Shown: positions 49,209 to 62,172, counted from the first letter of the stretch. The stretch is DNA of 64,000 nt from Owenia fusiformis (GCA_903813345.2 CAIIXF020000008.1:813341-877340), one strand, 5' to 3'. Notes: generated from the letters alone by a model not told the origin. Made by a program: numbers and translations.

Positions 49209-50420
49209 AGAAATCTAACAATAGTTTTATGAAATTGATTGGTTTCAATACCATTGCATGAGAACCAAAACCTCGCTTTGATGATACCAAAGTATTGTGT
49301 TTCTTGATTGGACAGCCTTCAAAATTCATTTTTTAACCATCCGACCTTGACCTATGAATTTAACCTTGAAGCACAATTATGAATCATTAACAACTCCCCA
49401 GAATCCAAGTATTTAAAGTAATCTATCAGACATCAAATGATTCAAGAAAATAGTAGAGTTAAGGTACAAGTGTATCAAGAGGTACCAACAGCTTTTAGTT
49501 CTTTCATTTCTTCATGAGAATCAGATTTGTACAATATTCTTACATAATGTGTCACTTCATTGATTTTTCATCAATCTCACTTCTCTTTGGCTTTGATGCT
49601 GTGAACCTGGTTTATTTGCTAAAGCCAGGTAAACTGTCAAGTTTGTGGACAAACTTGTAATTGAATTTCAATTGGAATCTTCCTGCTTCTTGGCATTTTC
49701 TTGTAATTTATCTCATTAAATGTTTCATTGAAAATAACGTTGCACTTAAATTCAAAATCCTAAAATGTTGCACAAAAATGTTATATTACAGAATTCCAAA
49801 ATGTTCCAAAATCTGAAATAAAGTAAAAATTACAAAACTCTAAAAAGTTGCACTAGAAAATTCCAAGATGTTGCACTAAAACCCAAAAGATTCTCCACAC
49901 AAAAAGAGCATTGAGTCTGTTATCAGGTTAGCCTGCCTCATAAGTTTCCAAGAAGTGGCAGCAATGAAAGTATTATATTTGCATTTAATCAGGTAAAGCA
50001 TGCAGCAGTTGTTAATAGATGAAGTCACATTGCCCTAATATACTCCAGAGAAGACTATATAAACATGCAAATGATGTTGGCTTATCTGAATGAAGAGTCC
50101 AGTGAATACAATGTAAACATGCAAATAATGTTGGGTTATCTGAATGAAGAGCAACGATGCTAATTTCATCACTAATAACTCTATATTAATGTGATAGACA
50201 CGCTTATTTTAATTTTCCATATTATCCCCCATGGGGCTATATTTGAAAATTAGTTATTGAATGCTATTGTCTTTTATCTACAAGACAAACTTAAAGCATA
50301 CATTCTGCATGTGTATTCCATACCTACTAAGGTTCTAGATACATAACTAACATAAACAGGATTATTGGACTTTAATTAGGCCTACTTCTGTTTGAATTGA
50401 TAAAAACTCAAGATGTTAAG
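49209..50420. other. Intron, with a ~60 bp tandem duplication
   Basis: A segment containing AACATGCAAATAATGTTGG and TCTGAATGAAGAG occurs twice in tandem near 50060-50155. Nothing else recognised. Confidence 0.45.
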
Positions 50421-51063
50421 CAAATATTTCATTCTATGGAGGGCAATACCTGTTCATCTTTCAATGATTTTTGCAGCATGTATTGCCCGCAGCCCAAAGG
50501 GCGAGGGTAATACATGCTGCAAAAATCATTGAAAGTGCAACAGGTATTGCCCGAACATAGAATGAAATATTTGTTTTATTATATCATTGCTAGACATTCA
50601 CTTTGTATGTGCCTATTGAGTCCATGACGAATACTTTGCAGACTGTAACTCTTGTAATATTCCCCATCCTTCGTTCGCAGATCAAGAAAAAAATTCTCTA
50701 AAATTCCATCCAGAACGATTTTATCGATAGATTTAACATCTATTTCAATATCTTTTTCGTCCACATAATACTTGAAACTGTTCAAAGACGTTTCCGTTGA
50801 TTTAGAATGCACATCCCTCAAGATGTCGTTCTTTTCATCGGAATTCAGACTTTTAAATTTTTCTCCGTCTGCCATTTTAATGCACGTCACAACTGTACTG
50901 GACGAAACGGGACGATTCAGAATTCCCGGGCGGGCAATACGCCGGGCAATACGTCTTTTATAATTCAAAAATTAAGGGAGCTGTGAAATACACTTTGGTA
51001 TTTTTGATCACATGGTACTGAATTAGCCAATCAAATGACACAAATTCTAGCAATGATATAATA
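50421..51063 (-). mobile_element. Hairpin-ended element, copy 2 (643 bp), carrying a recombinase-like fragment
   Basis: Read on the minus strand: left terminus TATTATATCATTGCTAG (51063-51047), then TGATTGGCTAATTC and CATGTGATC, then the coding fragment at 50968-50579. Next come the exact inverted copy CTAGCAATGATATAATA (50593-50577), the motif ATAATAAAACAAATA, and a 153 bp hairpin (50421-50573). The hairpin tip reads GCCCGCAGCCCAAAGGGCGA. The reading frame ends inside the inverted repeat, so the gene was cut off by an internal deletion. Same order of parts as copies 1 and 3. Confidence 0.8.
50579..50968 (-). pseudogene. N-terminal fragment of a Crypton/QRICH1-ZMYM-like protein
   Basis: 130 codons, open. 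The likely native start is the internal methionine of MADGEKFKSLNSDEKNDILR, at 50875. After a Ser/Thr-rich stretch comes LDGILENFFLDLRTKDGEYY then KSYSLQSIRHGLNRHIQ. This resembles the helical core-binding region that precedes the catalytic domain in Crypton-type tyrosine recombinases and in the related QRICH1/ZMYM/KIAA1958 proteins (pattern L-x-x-F-F-x-x-x-R-x-K-x-G-x-x-Y, then S-x-x-R-x-x-L-x-R-x-(I/L)). The catalytic domain is absent; the last residues come from the element's terminal repeat. Family assignment is from pattern recognition only. Confidence 0.6.
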
Positions 51064-51110
51064 ATGTTTAATGTCCACCAATATTTATTTTAAACATGTA
51101 AAGTTATTGA

Positions 51111-52105
51111 AATAAAGATTATATTTCAAACTTACGAACATTGTATATTTTATCAATTCATTGATCTGGTAAGACTAAAAAAATATGTATTTTTGAATTT
51201 TGGAACTTTATAAGACAATATTGATATATAAGAATATACCTAGAACCTTAGTAGGTATGGAATACACCTGTTATATACGGTCGGTTTTGGATACAGGGTT
51301 TATCCCTCAAGAAATATGTGTATCCCAAGGGAAATATGTGTTTATCCCATACTTGGACGTGTTACAGGTACATAAAGCCAGTTTGTAAAAACTTATATTT
51401 TCATCAGCGGGCAGATATAGCTTTACGTCCCGCTCCGAGCGGGCAGATATACTATATCTGCCCGCTACGTCATAATCGTCGCTCGCATATTTGTTCATAA
51501 TTTGTAACGTTCGCGTAATGACTGTAAACGACAATGGACAAAATCGTCGCTCGCATATTTGTTCATAATTTGTAACGTTCGCGTAATGACTGTAAACGAC
51601 AATGGACAAAACACAGACAAGGCATCTGTTTGATAGCAAGGAGCATCCACTTAATCAATCAAAAATTCGAGAAAATAAATATGGGAATATTTGAGAGAAC
51701 AGGAAAATCCACCCACGGCCAAGAAAACAAAACTGGACATGAATATTCTAAAATATTTCCACGATTGAACAATGTGAACCAGATGACCAAGATTGGTATG
51801 GGATAAACATATTATCCTATAGTCGGTTCAGGATATTGGGATTATCCCTTGGCCAATATAACATATTTTCCCTCGGGACCTGCGGCCCTCGGGCAAATAT
51901 ATTATATTAGCCTCGGGATAATCCCAATATCCTGAACCTCATATAGGATAATCTCTATATATCCGGAGGGACCGCAGTTCTACATATATTCCTTTATATC
52001 AATATTGTCTTATAAAGTTCCAAAATACACATTTTTTTTAGTTTTAACAGATCAATGAATTGATAAAATATACATTGTTCGTAAGTTTGTAATATAATCT
52101 TTATT
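51111..52105. mobile_element. 995 bp element with ~140 bp terminal inverted repeats and an internal hairpin
   Basis: Left arm 51111-51250 (AATAAAGATTATATTTCAAA on) and right arm 51978-52105 are reverse complements at high identity. Inside are a 27 bp palindrome GCGGGCAGATATACTATATC (51438-51464), a 68 bp tandem duplication, a small frame (MDKTQTRHLFDSKEHPLNQS, 51602 on) and a 142 bp hairpin (51811-51952) with tip CCTCGGGACCTGCGGCCCTC. The hairpin style links it to the 45, 50 and 62 kb elements, but the arms are in different places. Confidence 0.75.
51474..51609 (+). repeat. 68 bp tandem duplication
   Basis: Two nearly identical copies of AATCGTCGCTCGCATATTTG through ATGGACAAA. Each carries an ATG, giving two alternative starts. 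Confidence 0.85.
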
Positions 52106-52134
52106 TTTTGTATGCATAAGAAAAACGAACGTAA

Positions 52135-52330
52135 ATCGAGTTCGCTTTTTAGGAGCAGGTCCGGGATGGATACAGGCTGTATCCATCCCGCCCCGCTCCT
52201 CAGTGATAGATCCTTAGAGACAGTATATATTCCCGCTCGTAATTTACCATTAACCTTAGTAGGTATGGAATACACACATATTTCCCTTGGGATAAACCCT
52301 GTATCCAAAACCTCGCAGTACATAACCCTT
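52135..52330. repeat. Fragment of a hairpin-type element
   Basis: Contains GGGATGGATACAGGCTGTAT, a palindrome (GGGATGGATACAGGCTGTATCCATCCC, 52163-52189). ACACATATTTCCCTTGGGAT through GTATCCAAAACC (52273-52312) is the inverse of 51278-51317. CCTTAGTAGGTATGGAATAC occurs in direct orientation at 51247 and 52254. Confidence 0.65.
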
Positions 52331-55300
52331 ATATATACCATTGGAAAGAGCATTTAATTCTGAATAAATAGAGCCTCTGATTACTTGAACATCTGATTAT
52401 ATAGCATTTGGACTTCAAAAAAAATATACAATTTCTTGATGAAAACAATTGATAATGTATGTATGATAAACTAAAGTTTTGGGACTCCAGGTAGCATCTG
52501 TTAAATGTTGTTTATACCATTTATTGTATTATTTGTTTAATAAGAGAATGTAGAAATTCTTATGATCACCATATTAATTCTGTTAGTGTTGATTTCAACT
52601 TTGAAAGCTTCCTAGCAAGATCACTGACCAAATTTTTGCTTGTATCTCTCTAAGGTCAAGTTCTCATGGGGTCATCTTCATCTGGTGTTCCCAGCACTCC
52701 TCCCCATCCTAGTAATAAACATCAACAGAGAAAGCCCCATAGTAACATTTTAATTATAGTAATTATATAGTATTGAGGACACAGGTCCAAATGGGTATAT
52801 TTTCAAAAACTTAAAAGCAGGTTTCACTTCACAGGTGGTTAAGTTTGCTCCCTGCTGACATTAATGAAAAAACTGGTTTTCCCTCACACATGTAGTGTGT
52901 AACTGATAGTACAGTAGATACACTAGGCCAAGAGAGTGGATGCTGAGAAAACATGTAAACAAAAACATATTGAACTACCATTGGGCTAATTTGGCATTTC
53001 CCTGCATAATCTTCAATCTTGTTGATTTCTTGTTCTATGAGCTACATTTCCACAAATTGACCTACTATCACGGTATAATGTATTCTTGCTTCGAGCCCTT
53101 GCCCTTGTTATACACCTCACCTCTGAAGTAGATAGTAGAGGGGGGGGGGGGGGTAGGCAAAGAAACGATATTAAACTAGGTATTACCTATCATTGGTATA
53201 TTGTAAGAAGGTTAATTCAGCCTAATTCATTTTTGTTGTTTATATACTCCAGTGGTGGATATCTTACTTGTTTTTTGGATCTTGCTGTCATTATGAAAGG
53301 TAAACCACTTGATACTTACAGGCACAGGAGGTGGCATCCCATGATGCATCAGTAGTGCAAATAGCATATGTGTGATTTTAAGTAGCATTTTTATGAACAT
53401 ACATGTAATTATATATTTTGGTCAACCTCAGAATGTGTTGCTATAAATTCAGGATGAATAACAAAAAAACATAAATAGTGCATTTTAATGAAAAGATACA
53501 ATATTTTATGATTTTACTTTGAAAGGCAGATGTTTTGGTAATGGTTTGGTTAAATGAGGTCTGTTTGCCATCTAGGTATCATATTATTGGCTGGACATTA
53601 TTTATTGGAATGGGGTTATGTTTTGAAGACTCACAGTTTACTTAAAAAAATAATGAGGAATTAGAAATATATCAGTTATTGTAAGTCATCTTGTGAAGCA
53701 ATCAATGTATGAAGTCTTGCTTTAAGACCCTGGCCCCCCAATCTACTTTAACAGTCAGTATTTTAAGAAGTAAATATTCTATCAACTGTCCATAAGCAGC
53801 ATGCAGGCAATATGATGGAGAAACCAAGATATGAAGTGTATTGAACATCTATATTTCTTTGTGGTTGTTTGATAGATGGCAACTAAGTAGTTCGTTTAAA
53901 TGGCAATTAATGCATCCTTAATTTATTGCTCAAAACATTGAAACAGCTTGTGAAAACCCCTTTTACCCTTAAAGTCTTTAAGTATGGTGTCAAAGCTTTC
54001 CAATGATACCACTGTTAAAGTGACTGTACTGTTAAAGTGAAATACTAGAATAATGTCAAACTTTATTGAACACTACAGCCTTGTAATTGGTTAAATCATG
54101 CTCAGATCTGAAACTACAAGATTTAAGGTCAGTTTATTGATTAGATAATTCAAGGTAATCCTTAATTTCCTTAATTAATGAGGATTAGAAGTGGACCATT
54201 GTTTTGGCTCATAAAATGGGAGATAATTTAATTAATGGGGTGGTATAGGGAACACTGGTCAGTTATACACAGTCCACTTTTTGTTAACGAACCAATGTGT
54301 ACATGTACAGGATATGTTAGGGAGGGGTAGTAAATTAGTTTTGCCAGTAGCTTCTTTAAATGCTCTGATTGGTCGAACCTAATCAGCCTGGGGAGAAAAT
54401 AACAAGATCTAAAATTAAATTCATCAAAAAGTATTTGTATTAACTTTTTATTCATAACTTGACTTTGAGCTGAGCTGACCGGGATAGAAATATTAATTAT
54501 ACGTTAATTAAATGAACTTAGAATGTAGTGAAGATATTGGCCAAGTGCTTTGGGGGAGGAAATCAATTATAATTTGCTCACAGATGTACAATGTTGGATT
54601 GTATACAGAGTTTTCACAAATTGTTCATTCTATACAGAGAAGTGACCTAAATATATATATAAACTCAAATTAAAATATAAGTATGATGCATGAAAAATGT
54701 ATGTTTGCTGAAATTTAGATATTTTTCTTTTGTGTCAGTTTTTTGGGCTTTGGTAACATTTTAATGAGAAAACATTAAGTTTCTGAGGACAAATTGTCTT
54801 GAACTGAAATGAATCTAACATTGGCTAAATCTTTTGTAAAAAAGAACAAAGGTTCAATTTGTAAAAGTGAGCCTTGTTCCTGCATTCAGAACACATGTCA
54901 TTTGTAGAAACATTGACAAAACAGGACACGATCACAAATTATCGACTTTTTCTGAAAGAAGTATGTTTACACATTGGTGAAGGAAAAACATATGGAACGA
55001 TCAATACCCCACACACACACCATGTTTTAGTTCAATTGAAAGGTGTAAGAAATATAATGGAGGTGAAATGATAAACAGTATCAGTGATATAATTATTAGC
55101 AAGATGTTTTTATCAGATTAAGAAAATCTGGACAAAATGACACTGGCAGAAGGCTAACGTCAATTACTACGTTAAGGTATTGCTGTTAAAATGACTTTTT
55201 GCTAGTGCTCCTGAAATTATATATTGGATAGGTACATCAGACATTGATTGATCTTAAAATGAGCTTTAATTTGACAGAATGGCGTAAAATTGCTGTCAGT

Positions 55301-58199
55301 TTGGTTGTTGATATGTAAGAGATACCTAAAACATAACCAGATGGAGTAAGCAGAGCCTGAGGTATCATACAACTATCATTGTTTCTTATGTAATGCATAT
55401 ACACACATGTATTTTGATTATTAAATATCAGTCGATGCAATTATCACATTGAGACCTGAAGTTAGAGTTGAGCTTTACCAGTGATTGAGGTATAGCAATA
55501 TGTGCAATGTGTTTTTCTTAGGTAGAAAAGCTATCCTGGATTAATGAACAGAAATAAGTGAAAATTCGAGGATTTGCAAATGGTAATCTTTTGATCCAAA
55601 AACAAGGATTAAAGTTAAATTCACCTGAAATATCTTAAGTGGAGAAAGCAGTATTACACTTGGATTTGTGTGAAATGGCTGGACATGAGTTGAGTTACTG
55701 GACATTATGTAAAATACTTGAATTACAGAATTTACAATGAGAATGGACAATAGCATACAATAGATGAGGACACAAATTATATAGCATTGTAGGATTCTTG
55801 AATTAATAATGCGGTGGTAATACATAACTACTCAATTTCATTTCAATTGAGTGTCTTTTTAGCAGAATAAAGGGACATAAAATATTCACATTTGTTGGTG
55901 GTAGACACTTATCATCTGGTCACTTGCCCTTGGATTATTGACGTTTTGTACTTTAACATATTGACTCTTCTATTTTGAGATTTCAGTAATTAGTTTAAGT
56001 GGAGCTGAAAAATTTAAACATGAACTTACATGGATTTAAAAATTGCTGGACTTTGAAGTTGAATTGAATGTAACGCTTACAAATGTTGAACTTAAGTCAA
56101 AAAAGGAATATCATGTTTAAAAAAGTTAAATTTTAAAAACTTGTTCTGAAAATTGGCTCAACATGTCAATCTTGATATATTGGCATTAGGCTATAGGATT
56201 TCAGTCATATTTGGCGACCAGGATTGTCGTCAAAATGCAAACTCATATTTCGCTAAAATAATCATAAAAAATAATTTTGTGTATTCAAAGAAAATTAAGG
56301 CTAGTTCTTAAATATTTGAAAACTAGTTGAATTTGAGCTTGTGTTATCATTGGAATTATATGTGCTAAAAAGAGATCTTAAATATCCAAGGTGAAATTAT
56401 GAGAACTTCAGAAATGAATGTTTAAAAGACATAGACATTGCAATGAGGAAACTTCCTAAAATGATGCACAATTCTTGGACTCCTGGAACCAAATGAAGTC
56501 ATATGTTGCACAATGGACATTTGATTTAGGAACAGTATATGACCAGAGATAACACCAATTGACTTGATTGATGTTGTCAGTTGATGCAAACAATGAGATT
56601 ACATACATACACTGATAAAGAACCATTTTGAAATGCTGAATCACACGTATAAACTCACTTACTTGTATAAAAGACTATATGGATATAGATATGGATATGG
56701 ATATGGATATGGATACACTTGTATTGGTCGAGCAATAATAATTAACAAAACTAACTGATTCTAATACAAATATTTGAAGCATAAGGATTATGATAATTCA
56801 ATAATTGAATTGTTATTAACTTTGAACTGAATCTGTCTATTTGCTTTGCTTCCATAGTGGACACTCTCTGACCAAATTCAATTAGGATGACTCAATACAA
56901 ATTGATAAAGATTTGATGTAGGTTTTATTATACAGAACTATGTGATCAAGAACATGTAATGCTTAGCACTTCAGATATGTGCCATTCAATACATGTATAT
57001 GACTGGAGATCTCAAAACATTTAAAAAAGATCACTTTAAATAGATGTTATCAAACATTATCAAGGAGGTTAAAAATTGACTTTAGACACCTTGACACATT
57101 AAAAAATGACTAGGGACATGTTATGTTGTACAACTTGAACTCGGACTTAAATGAAACTAGTTTATGTACGTGAAAATATTCTTGTGATAGTTCAGTTTCT
57201 GATTCGATTATATAAGCTATAGTTATGAGAACTGTTACTCTATTATGATTATTGATACAAAATCAGCAATGAGTTTGAGATAAATTTTTAGATGATAGAT
57301 CCCTGCTTTAGGATACTGAATAACAAAGAATCAAAAATGAAATCAATGATCAAATATAAACTCTCAAACAAAGAGCAAAGTATATAAAATAACTTGGATA
57401 ACAGAAACAATGAGATATTCCTATAACTGAAATGTTAGAGAGCTTTATGCATATGAAAAAGTTTTAATCGATGATGGAAAGAAAGCCGATCCTATGTAAA
57501 CTCATGAACAAGTGCATGCAAAGTACTTGGACATTAGCAGATGAAAGACTTAAAATCAAATTTAACTGAACGCAGAATTTAGCAGCATAACTAACAAGGA
57601 TGACCAATTAGGATTAAACTATAACAAGTTGAAATTGGATTGTCTTAAATTCTAAAATGACAGATGGATTAATTGCCTCAAAATTATTGTTGGCTATTAA
57701 GATATTCAGTGAATCTTAAGTAACGCAACTCCCAAATGGATCAAATCTTTCATTTGGAAATTAAATGAGAATGTAATAACTTGATCAAAAGAGTTCATCC
57801 AACTTTTATAGGGTAGTTGCAAAGTGATGAATGAAAGTTAAATATAATGTGTGCACTGTTATATAAGTGAATCGCTCTAGGAATATTTAACACATGTTAA
57901 TCAATGGAAGTTAGTACAAGATCCTTCAACTGATCGATGCAACTCCATATCCAGTGTATTGCATCTGTTATGGTTAGTTATAAGGTAAGACCTGTGCCAA
58001 CAACATGGTCAGAACATTATCCATGTATATATGTTGTTAGATGGACATGATAACATGGAATAGCAAAAGGTGACAACATCCTGATATTCTAAGGAGGACT
58101 TGAAAAGATGTCTTGAAATGTCTTTGGATATAATGGCATGTTATACAAGAGAGCAGGGAAATAATATTACTTTAAGGTAGACACTGAAAATGTTTGAGA
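52331..58199. other. Long intron, no recognised gene
   Basis: 5.9 kb AT-rich. A run of about 15 G near 53140-53154. The frame at 54874-55071 has no supported donor in the right phase. No domain found. Confidence 0.4.
56679..56715 (+). repeat. (ATGGAT)n microsatellite
   Basis: About six units of ATGGAT with one ATAGAT variant. Confidence 0.85.
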
Positions 58200-58293
58200 A
58201 TGTCTAAGTTAAAGTGCGCAGGATTTAGATGCGGATGTTGTGGAGGTCGGAACCATTCCCCAGAATCACAGTACAGACCCGCAGTACGATTAA
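58200..58293 (+). CDS. Alternative first coding exon C (Cys-rich head) of the CH-domain cytolinker
   Basis: ATG at 58200, 31 codons plus one base, donor GTAAGT at 58294. It encodes MSKLKCAGFRCGCCGGRNHS then PESQYRPAVRL. The four cysteines in CAGFRCGCC near the N-terminus suggest lipidation (palmitoylation) or metal binding. It ends in phase 1, and joining to 63867 makes AAT (Asn) before EQERVQKK. The CxCCGG(R/K) core is shared with the exon 1.1 kb downstream, which argues against chance. Confidence 0.62.
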
Positions 58294-59303
58294 GTAAGTT
58301 GGAAGCACATTTATTTCAAATTCCCATAAATTAAATCTTTATATTGGTCTGTTCTCCACTGAGAGGATTTAAAATATATGTAGTGGTATAAATACATGCA
58401 TGTATGTAGAATCTTATAAATTGGGACAGTATAAGTCCATTTCAGGTAAGTTATCTTTGACATGTTTTAATTTGATACCATTCCAAAAAATATAGTACAG
58501 TTTTATACATTTTGAAACATTGAAAATTGGTGCCATTTTGGCACCATTTGGGTCAAGCTGGCACCAACTGATGACTTATTATATACTGTAGATGGATAAA
58601 TAGATGGGAGTAGTGCTTTTGGTCAGGCCAGAACACCATTAAACTAGTGTTATTCCTGGGAATGAAAAATTATATTTACTAACTGGGATAATTTTTCTCA
58701 AATTACTCTATCCATTTCCTGTTGTAAAAATGGTGCATTGAACCTATAATATTTAGTTTCTTTTTGATATGTTAAGTTGTACTTTAACTTCTTTATTCAT
58801 ATCCTTTAAAAGTGACAGTGCCCTTACTTCTTGCCTATTGATTGGTATAGTATGCCCAAGTTAAATTTAGATATTTTTGAATTGACGCTTTTGAGCGCCT
58901 ATTGCAAAAAATTGTGTTGTGATTGAATAAAACTTCAATTGATAATATTTTTTAACATAAAAATTATTTGAAGAAGCATATTTAGCGATATGTTTTTTGA
59001 AATTCAATCAAAGCTAAACTGATGTGTCTGTGGGCTTGAGCACTCTCAAGATCAAGAATCGTAAAATACTAATTTAATCAGATACAGTTATAGTTATGAA
59101 TAAAAGAAATAGAGATTCATTGTCAGAGAATACTGGAGGACAATGAAGTGTAAAAATACAAGTGTTTTATTTATACATATGAATAGGCCTGGATTCTGGA
59201 TTAAAGTTGCTCATTTTGGATTAAAATGCCTAGAATTTTGGAATCATAAGAAGAGAGAAGTATTAAATATTAAACAAAACTTTCAAGTGATTAAATTGAC
59301 TTG
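58294..59303. other. Intron between first exons C and D
   Basis: AT-rich. GGTGCCATTTTGGCACCATT (58531-58550) contains a perfect 18 bp palindrome. Presumed to contain the promoter of exon D. Confidence 0.35.
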
Positions 59304-59406
59304 ATGTCAGTACCTCATAAGTTGCGTAGCCACCTACTCAACTGTGCCTGCTGTGGCGGGAAAGGCGTCATGGTTTCTTACGAGGGAATAATAGATAAAG
59401 CTATAG
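59304..59406 (+). CDS. Alternative first coding exon D (Cys-rich head) of the CH-domain cytolinker
   Basis: ATG at 59304, 34 codons plus one base, donor GTGAGT at 59407. It encodes MSVPHKLRSHLLNCACCGGK then GVMVSYEGIIDKAI. It carries the same CxCCGG(R/K) motif as exon C. It ends in phase 1; joining to 63867 makes GAT and reads IIDKAIDEQERVQKKTF. Probably a tandem duplicate of exon C or the reverse. A membrane-targeting role for the Cys motif is an inference. Confidence 0.65.
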
Positions 59407-61756
59407 GTGAGTGAAGAAAATGTGAACTTATTGTTGAAAAAACAATCAAATATATTACAAATTTTATCTATTAAATCCCTTGAATATATCTGATATGGTT
59501 GTTGATTGTGATTTGATTCTTATCAATAAGGCTAGAGTTCCAGTCCTTGGAAGTAGAGTAGACTCTAGATTCAATCCAAGGGTTGTATTTTTCTATTTTC
59601 TTCTTTAAAATGTTGCCCTTTGTGTTTTCTTTTGACATATTAAACCATAGTAAAATTTTGATATCTGAACATATCTAATCTGAACATTTTCAATGTGAAC
59701 ACTTTTTCTTAGTCCCACTTTTATCATCATTGATCTACATGTTGAGAAAGCTTAAAATATGAACACCTGCTAGTCTGAACACTTTTGATAGTTCAAGAAG
59801 TGTTCAGATTACACAGATTTTACTGTATACCACTTTGTAGACAATACATTCCAAGTTTAACATAGTACTTATAAGACAAGATTAGTTTCATATTTAATAC
59901 ATTATCACTTTAGATTCATCATAAAATTCTTGAATCTTGAGTTCTTCGTCATATAAGTGATGCTACCACCATCTTTACTTAGTATTATGACTTATCCAAA
60001 TATGTAAATAATAGAATGTGCCTATCTGTGACTTGTAGTACAAGAGCTATGTCAATATCTCAATTGTCAACACTCTCATGGCACAAATCTCTTGAAAGTC
60101 AAAACCACTCAAGTTATTTAGAAGAATTGTTAAATTCAAAGTTTGACCGTTATGAGGTGAACATGTATTACTATTGCAGAGTTTGAATCTTTTTGCTATG
60201 AGTGTTATGATTTGTTGACATCATGGAAACACTAGTTTGGGGTTATTAAAGGATTTTAAGTGTTTTGATGATATATTTGAGAGAATAAGGAGATTTATGA
60301 GGGAGACTCAAACAAATACTATGGTGTACTGATATAGGATATATCGGACTGAAGATCAGCCTCATATGTCACATTTCTCTGAAAAAGGAGTGATATCACA
60401 TTTATTGGATGATACTACAACAATTATATGAAAATATAGGTGCCTAACATGTCATTAGGATATTATGAAAGCACAAGTTAGTGGGGAAATCGGGATATAC
60501 AGAAACCATAACTGTTTAGTGACAAAATTTCGTAAGCTGAACCAGAATAAGGAGCATTATAAGGGAAAGAACGTTTCAAAAGTATCACAGAAAGTAGCAA
60601 AAATAGTATTGGGATCATATAGTCTAAAATAGTCATTATCATGACCTTAAAATAACTGATAATGAGAGGAAATATGAACTTCACAGTTGTCTGGTAGGAC
60701 TGTTTTAAACAACAACTCATACTTGTGTTGGTCCAGGACTCGGATAAAACCAAGGAGTTTTTAATTCCTAAGAAGATCAACTCACCTGGAAGATAGAAAC
60801 CATTGTTAAAGTTTTATACAGTGTTAACGCAATATGTGGCATCTAAGATACCAGGCGATCCAGTCAAGTTGACATAATTTGTTAGATATCCATTGTCATA
60901 TATATACTCATGCAATGATGTAAAACTTGAAGTATAACTTGACATTATTTCTGTGTATTCAGTTTTATGTTACACGAGACAATGCAATCCAGGGATTTAT
61001 TTTCAGGAGAACTCTAAAAGCGTATTGTCAAAAATATTTGAGGGATTTTTCACATTTTTGTGCCTCCCAACATTGAAGAGCATTGTAAACTCACAAGAAT
61101 GAATAGGCTTCTAAATATTAACAATTATACAAGATTTTTCAAAAGAATCGTTCATAAAAACTCTGATTGAGGACTTATTAAGTTTGTTTTGACATTAAAT
61201 GCTTTAGTCTATTGTGTGACAATCATCACTGGACTTATATAATGATATTCCTCACGAGTTCAACGGAACTAATCATTAACGAATTGTTGGTCTAAAAGCC
61301 TAGTGAATTTAGATTGTGAATTACGGCCTTAATAAACTTGACATAAGAAAGGATTTTATCAAATGCAATGGCATATCTTTGCCCAATGCTATGATATGGA
61401 ACATTTTCTGGCCACTCGGCAGATAAACTCTGAGCAATTTCTGCACAATCTACGTAAAGTCATGTACCTTTGTCTAATAGGATTACTACTGTAAGAATGA
61501 CTGATAATTCGTACTGCAGTTAGCGAGTCGCAATCTGGCTCATTTCTCAATTTGAAAATCAACGACAAACAGAAAATATGGGAGACAACTCAAAAGCAAT
61601 TATTTATGAAGAAACAGTTTTCAAAGCTAAACTTTAGTCATTTAATCACGGATTATTTAAAGATCTACTCTTTATTAATATTTATATGAAATGTTGGTTC
61701 CAAAGTTTTTGATTATATCTGTATATGAATAAGGAATAAGAAAAGGAGTTAAAAAC
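59407..61756. other. Intron upstream of first exon E
   Basis: AT-rich. A degenerate repeat of TCTGAACA(C/T) motifs at 59665-59815, with an inverted copy (GTGTTCAGATTACACAGATT), may be a small transposon. No gene recognised. Confidence 0.4.
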
Positions 61757-61976
61757 ATGGCCACACATGGGATTAACAAAACTAGTGCATTTCGTGAGGA
61801 AATTAAAGTTGCTAGTAGACCCAAAAGAGCTGATTTGGAACATCAGAAAAAATCAAGGAAACCTCTGATGACAGCATCGGGTGATGTATCGTCAGAGAAC
61901 CAGTATATCAGTGAATGGTACGATGATTTGGAATCAGAATTTGGAATTACTAGCCCTCTGAAAGTTACAAATAAGG
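61757..61976 (+). CDS. Alternative first coding exon E of the CH-domain cytolinker
   Basis: ATG at 61757 (AACATGG context), 73 codons plus one base, donor GTAGGT at 61977. It encodes a basic then acidic head: MATHGINKTSAFREEIKVAS, a RPKRADLEHQKKSRK stretch, and SEWYDDLESEFGITSP before KVTNK. Composition is protein-like with no repeats. It ends in phase 1, so the join to 63867 restores GAT and reads KVTNKDEQERVQKKTF. It is the nearest and longest first exon (intron 1.9 kb), and the best candidate for a main isoform. Confidence 0.75.
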
Positions 61977-62172
61977 GTAGGTTAGAGTATTGTATATGGT
62001 ATTCAATATGTCCATGATGGCCTAGATGACTTCATATACCAATCATTTATGACTTCAAGTGACATAAAGTATTGGGGAGATTTTTGTTTGCATGCAGTGT
62101 TTCGATCACCATTTATTTATTTTTCATTGATGGTATAGACATTGTTTATTAAATCGTACATATATACTTTAT
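61977..62172. other. Intron
   Basis: AT-rich, nothing recognised. Confidence 0.4.

Noticed and set aside
51307-51639. 110-codon minus-strand frame
   Set aside because: It spans a tandem duplication and a palindrome, with repeated peptide segments caused by the duplication.
54874-55071. Sixth alternative first exon of the CH-domain gene
   Set aside because: No donor of comparable quality in phase 1. The frame runs to a stop.
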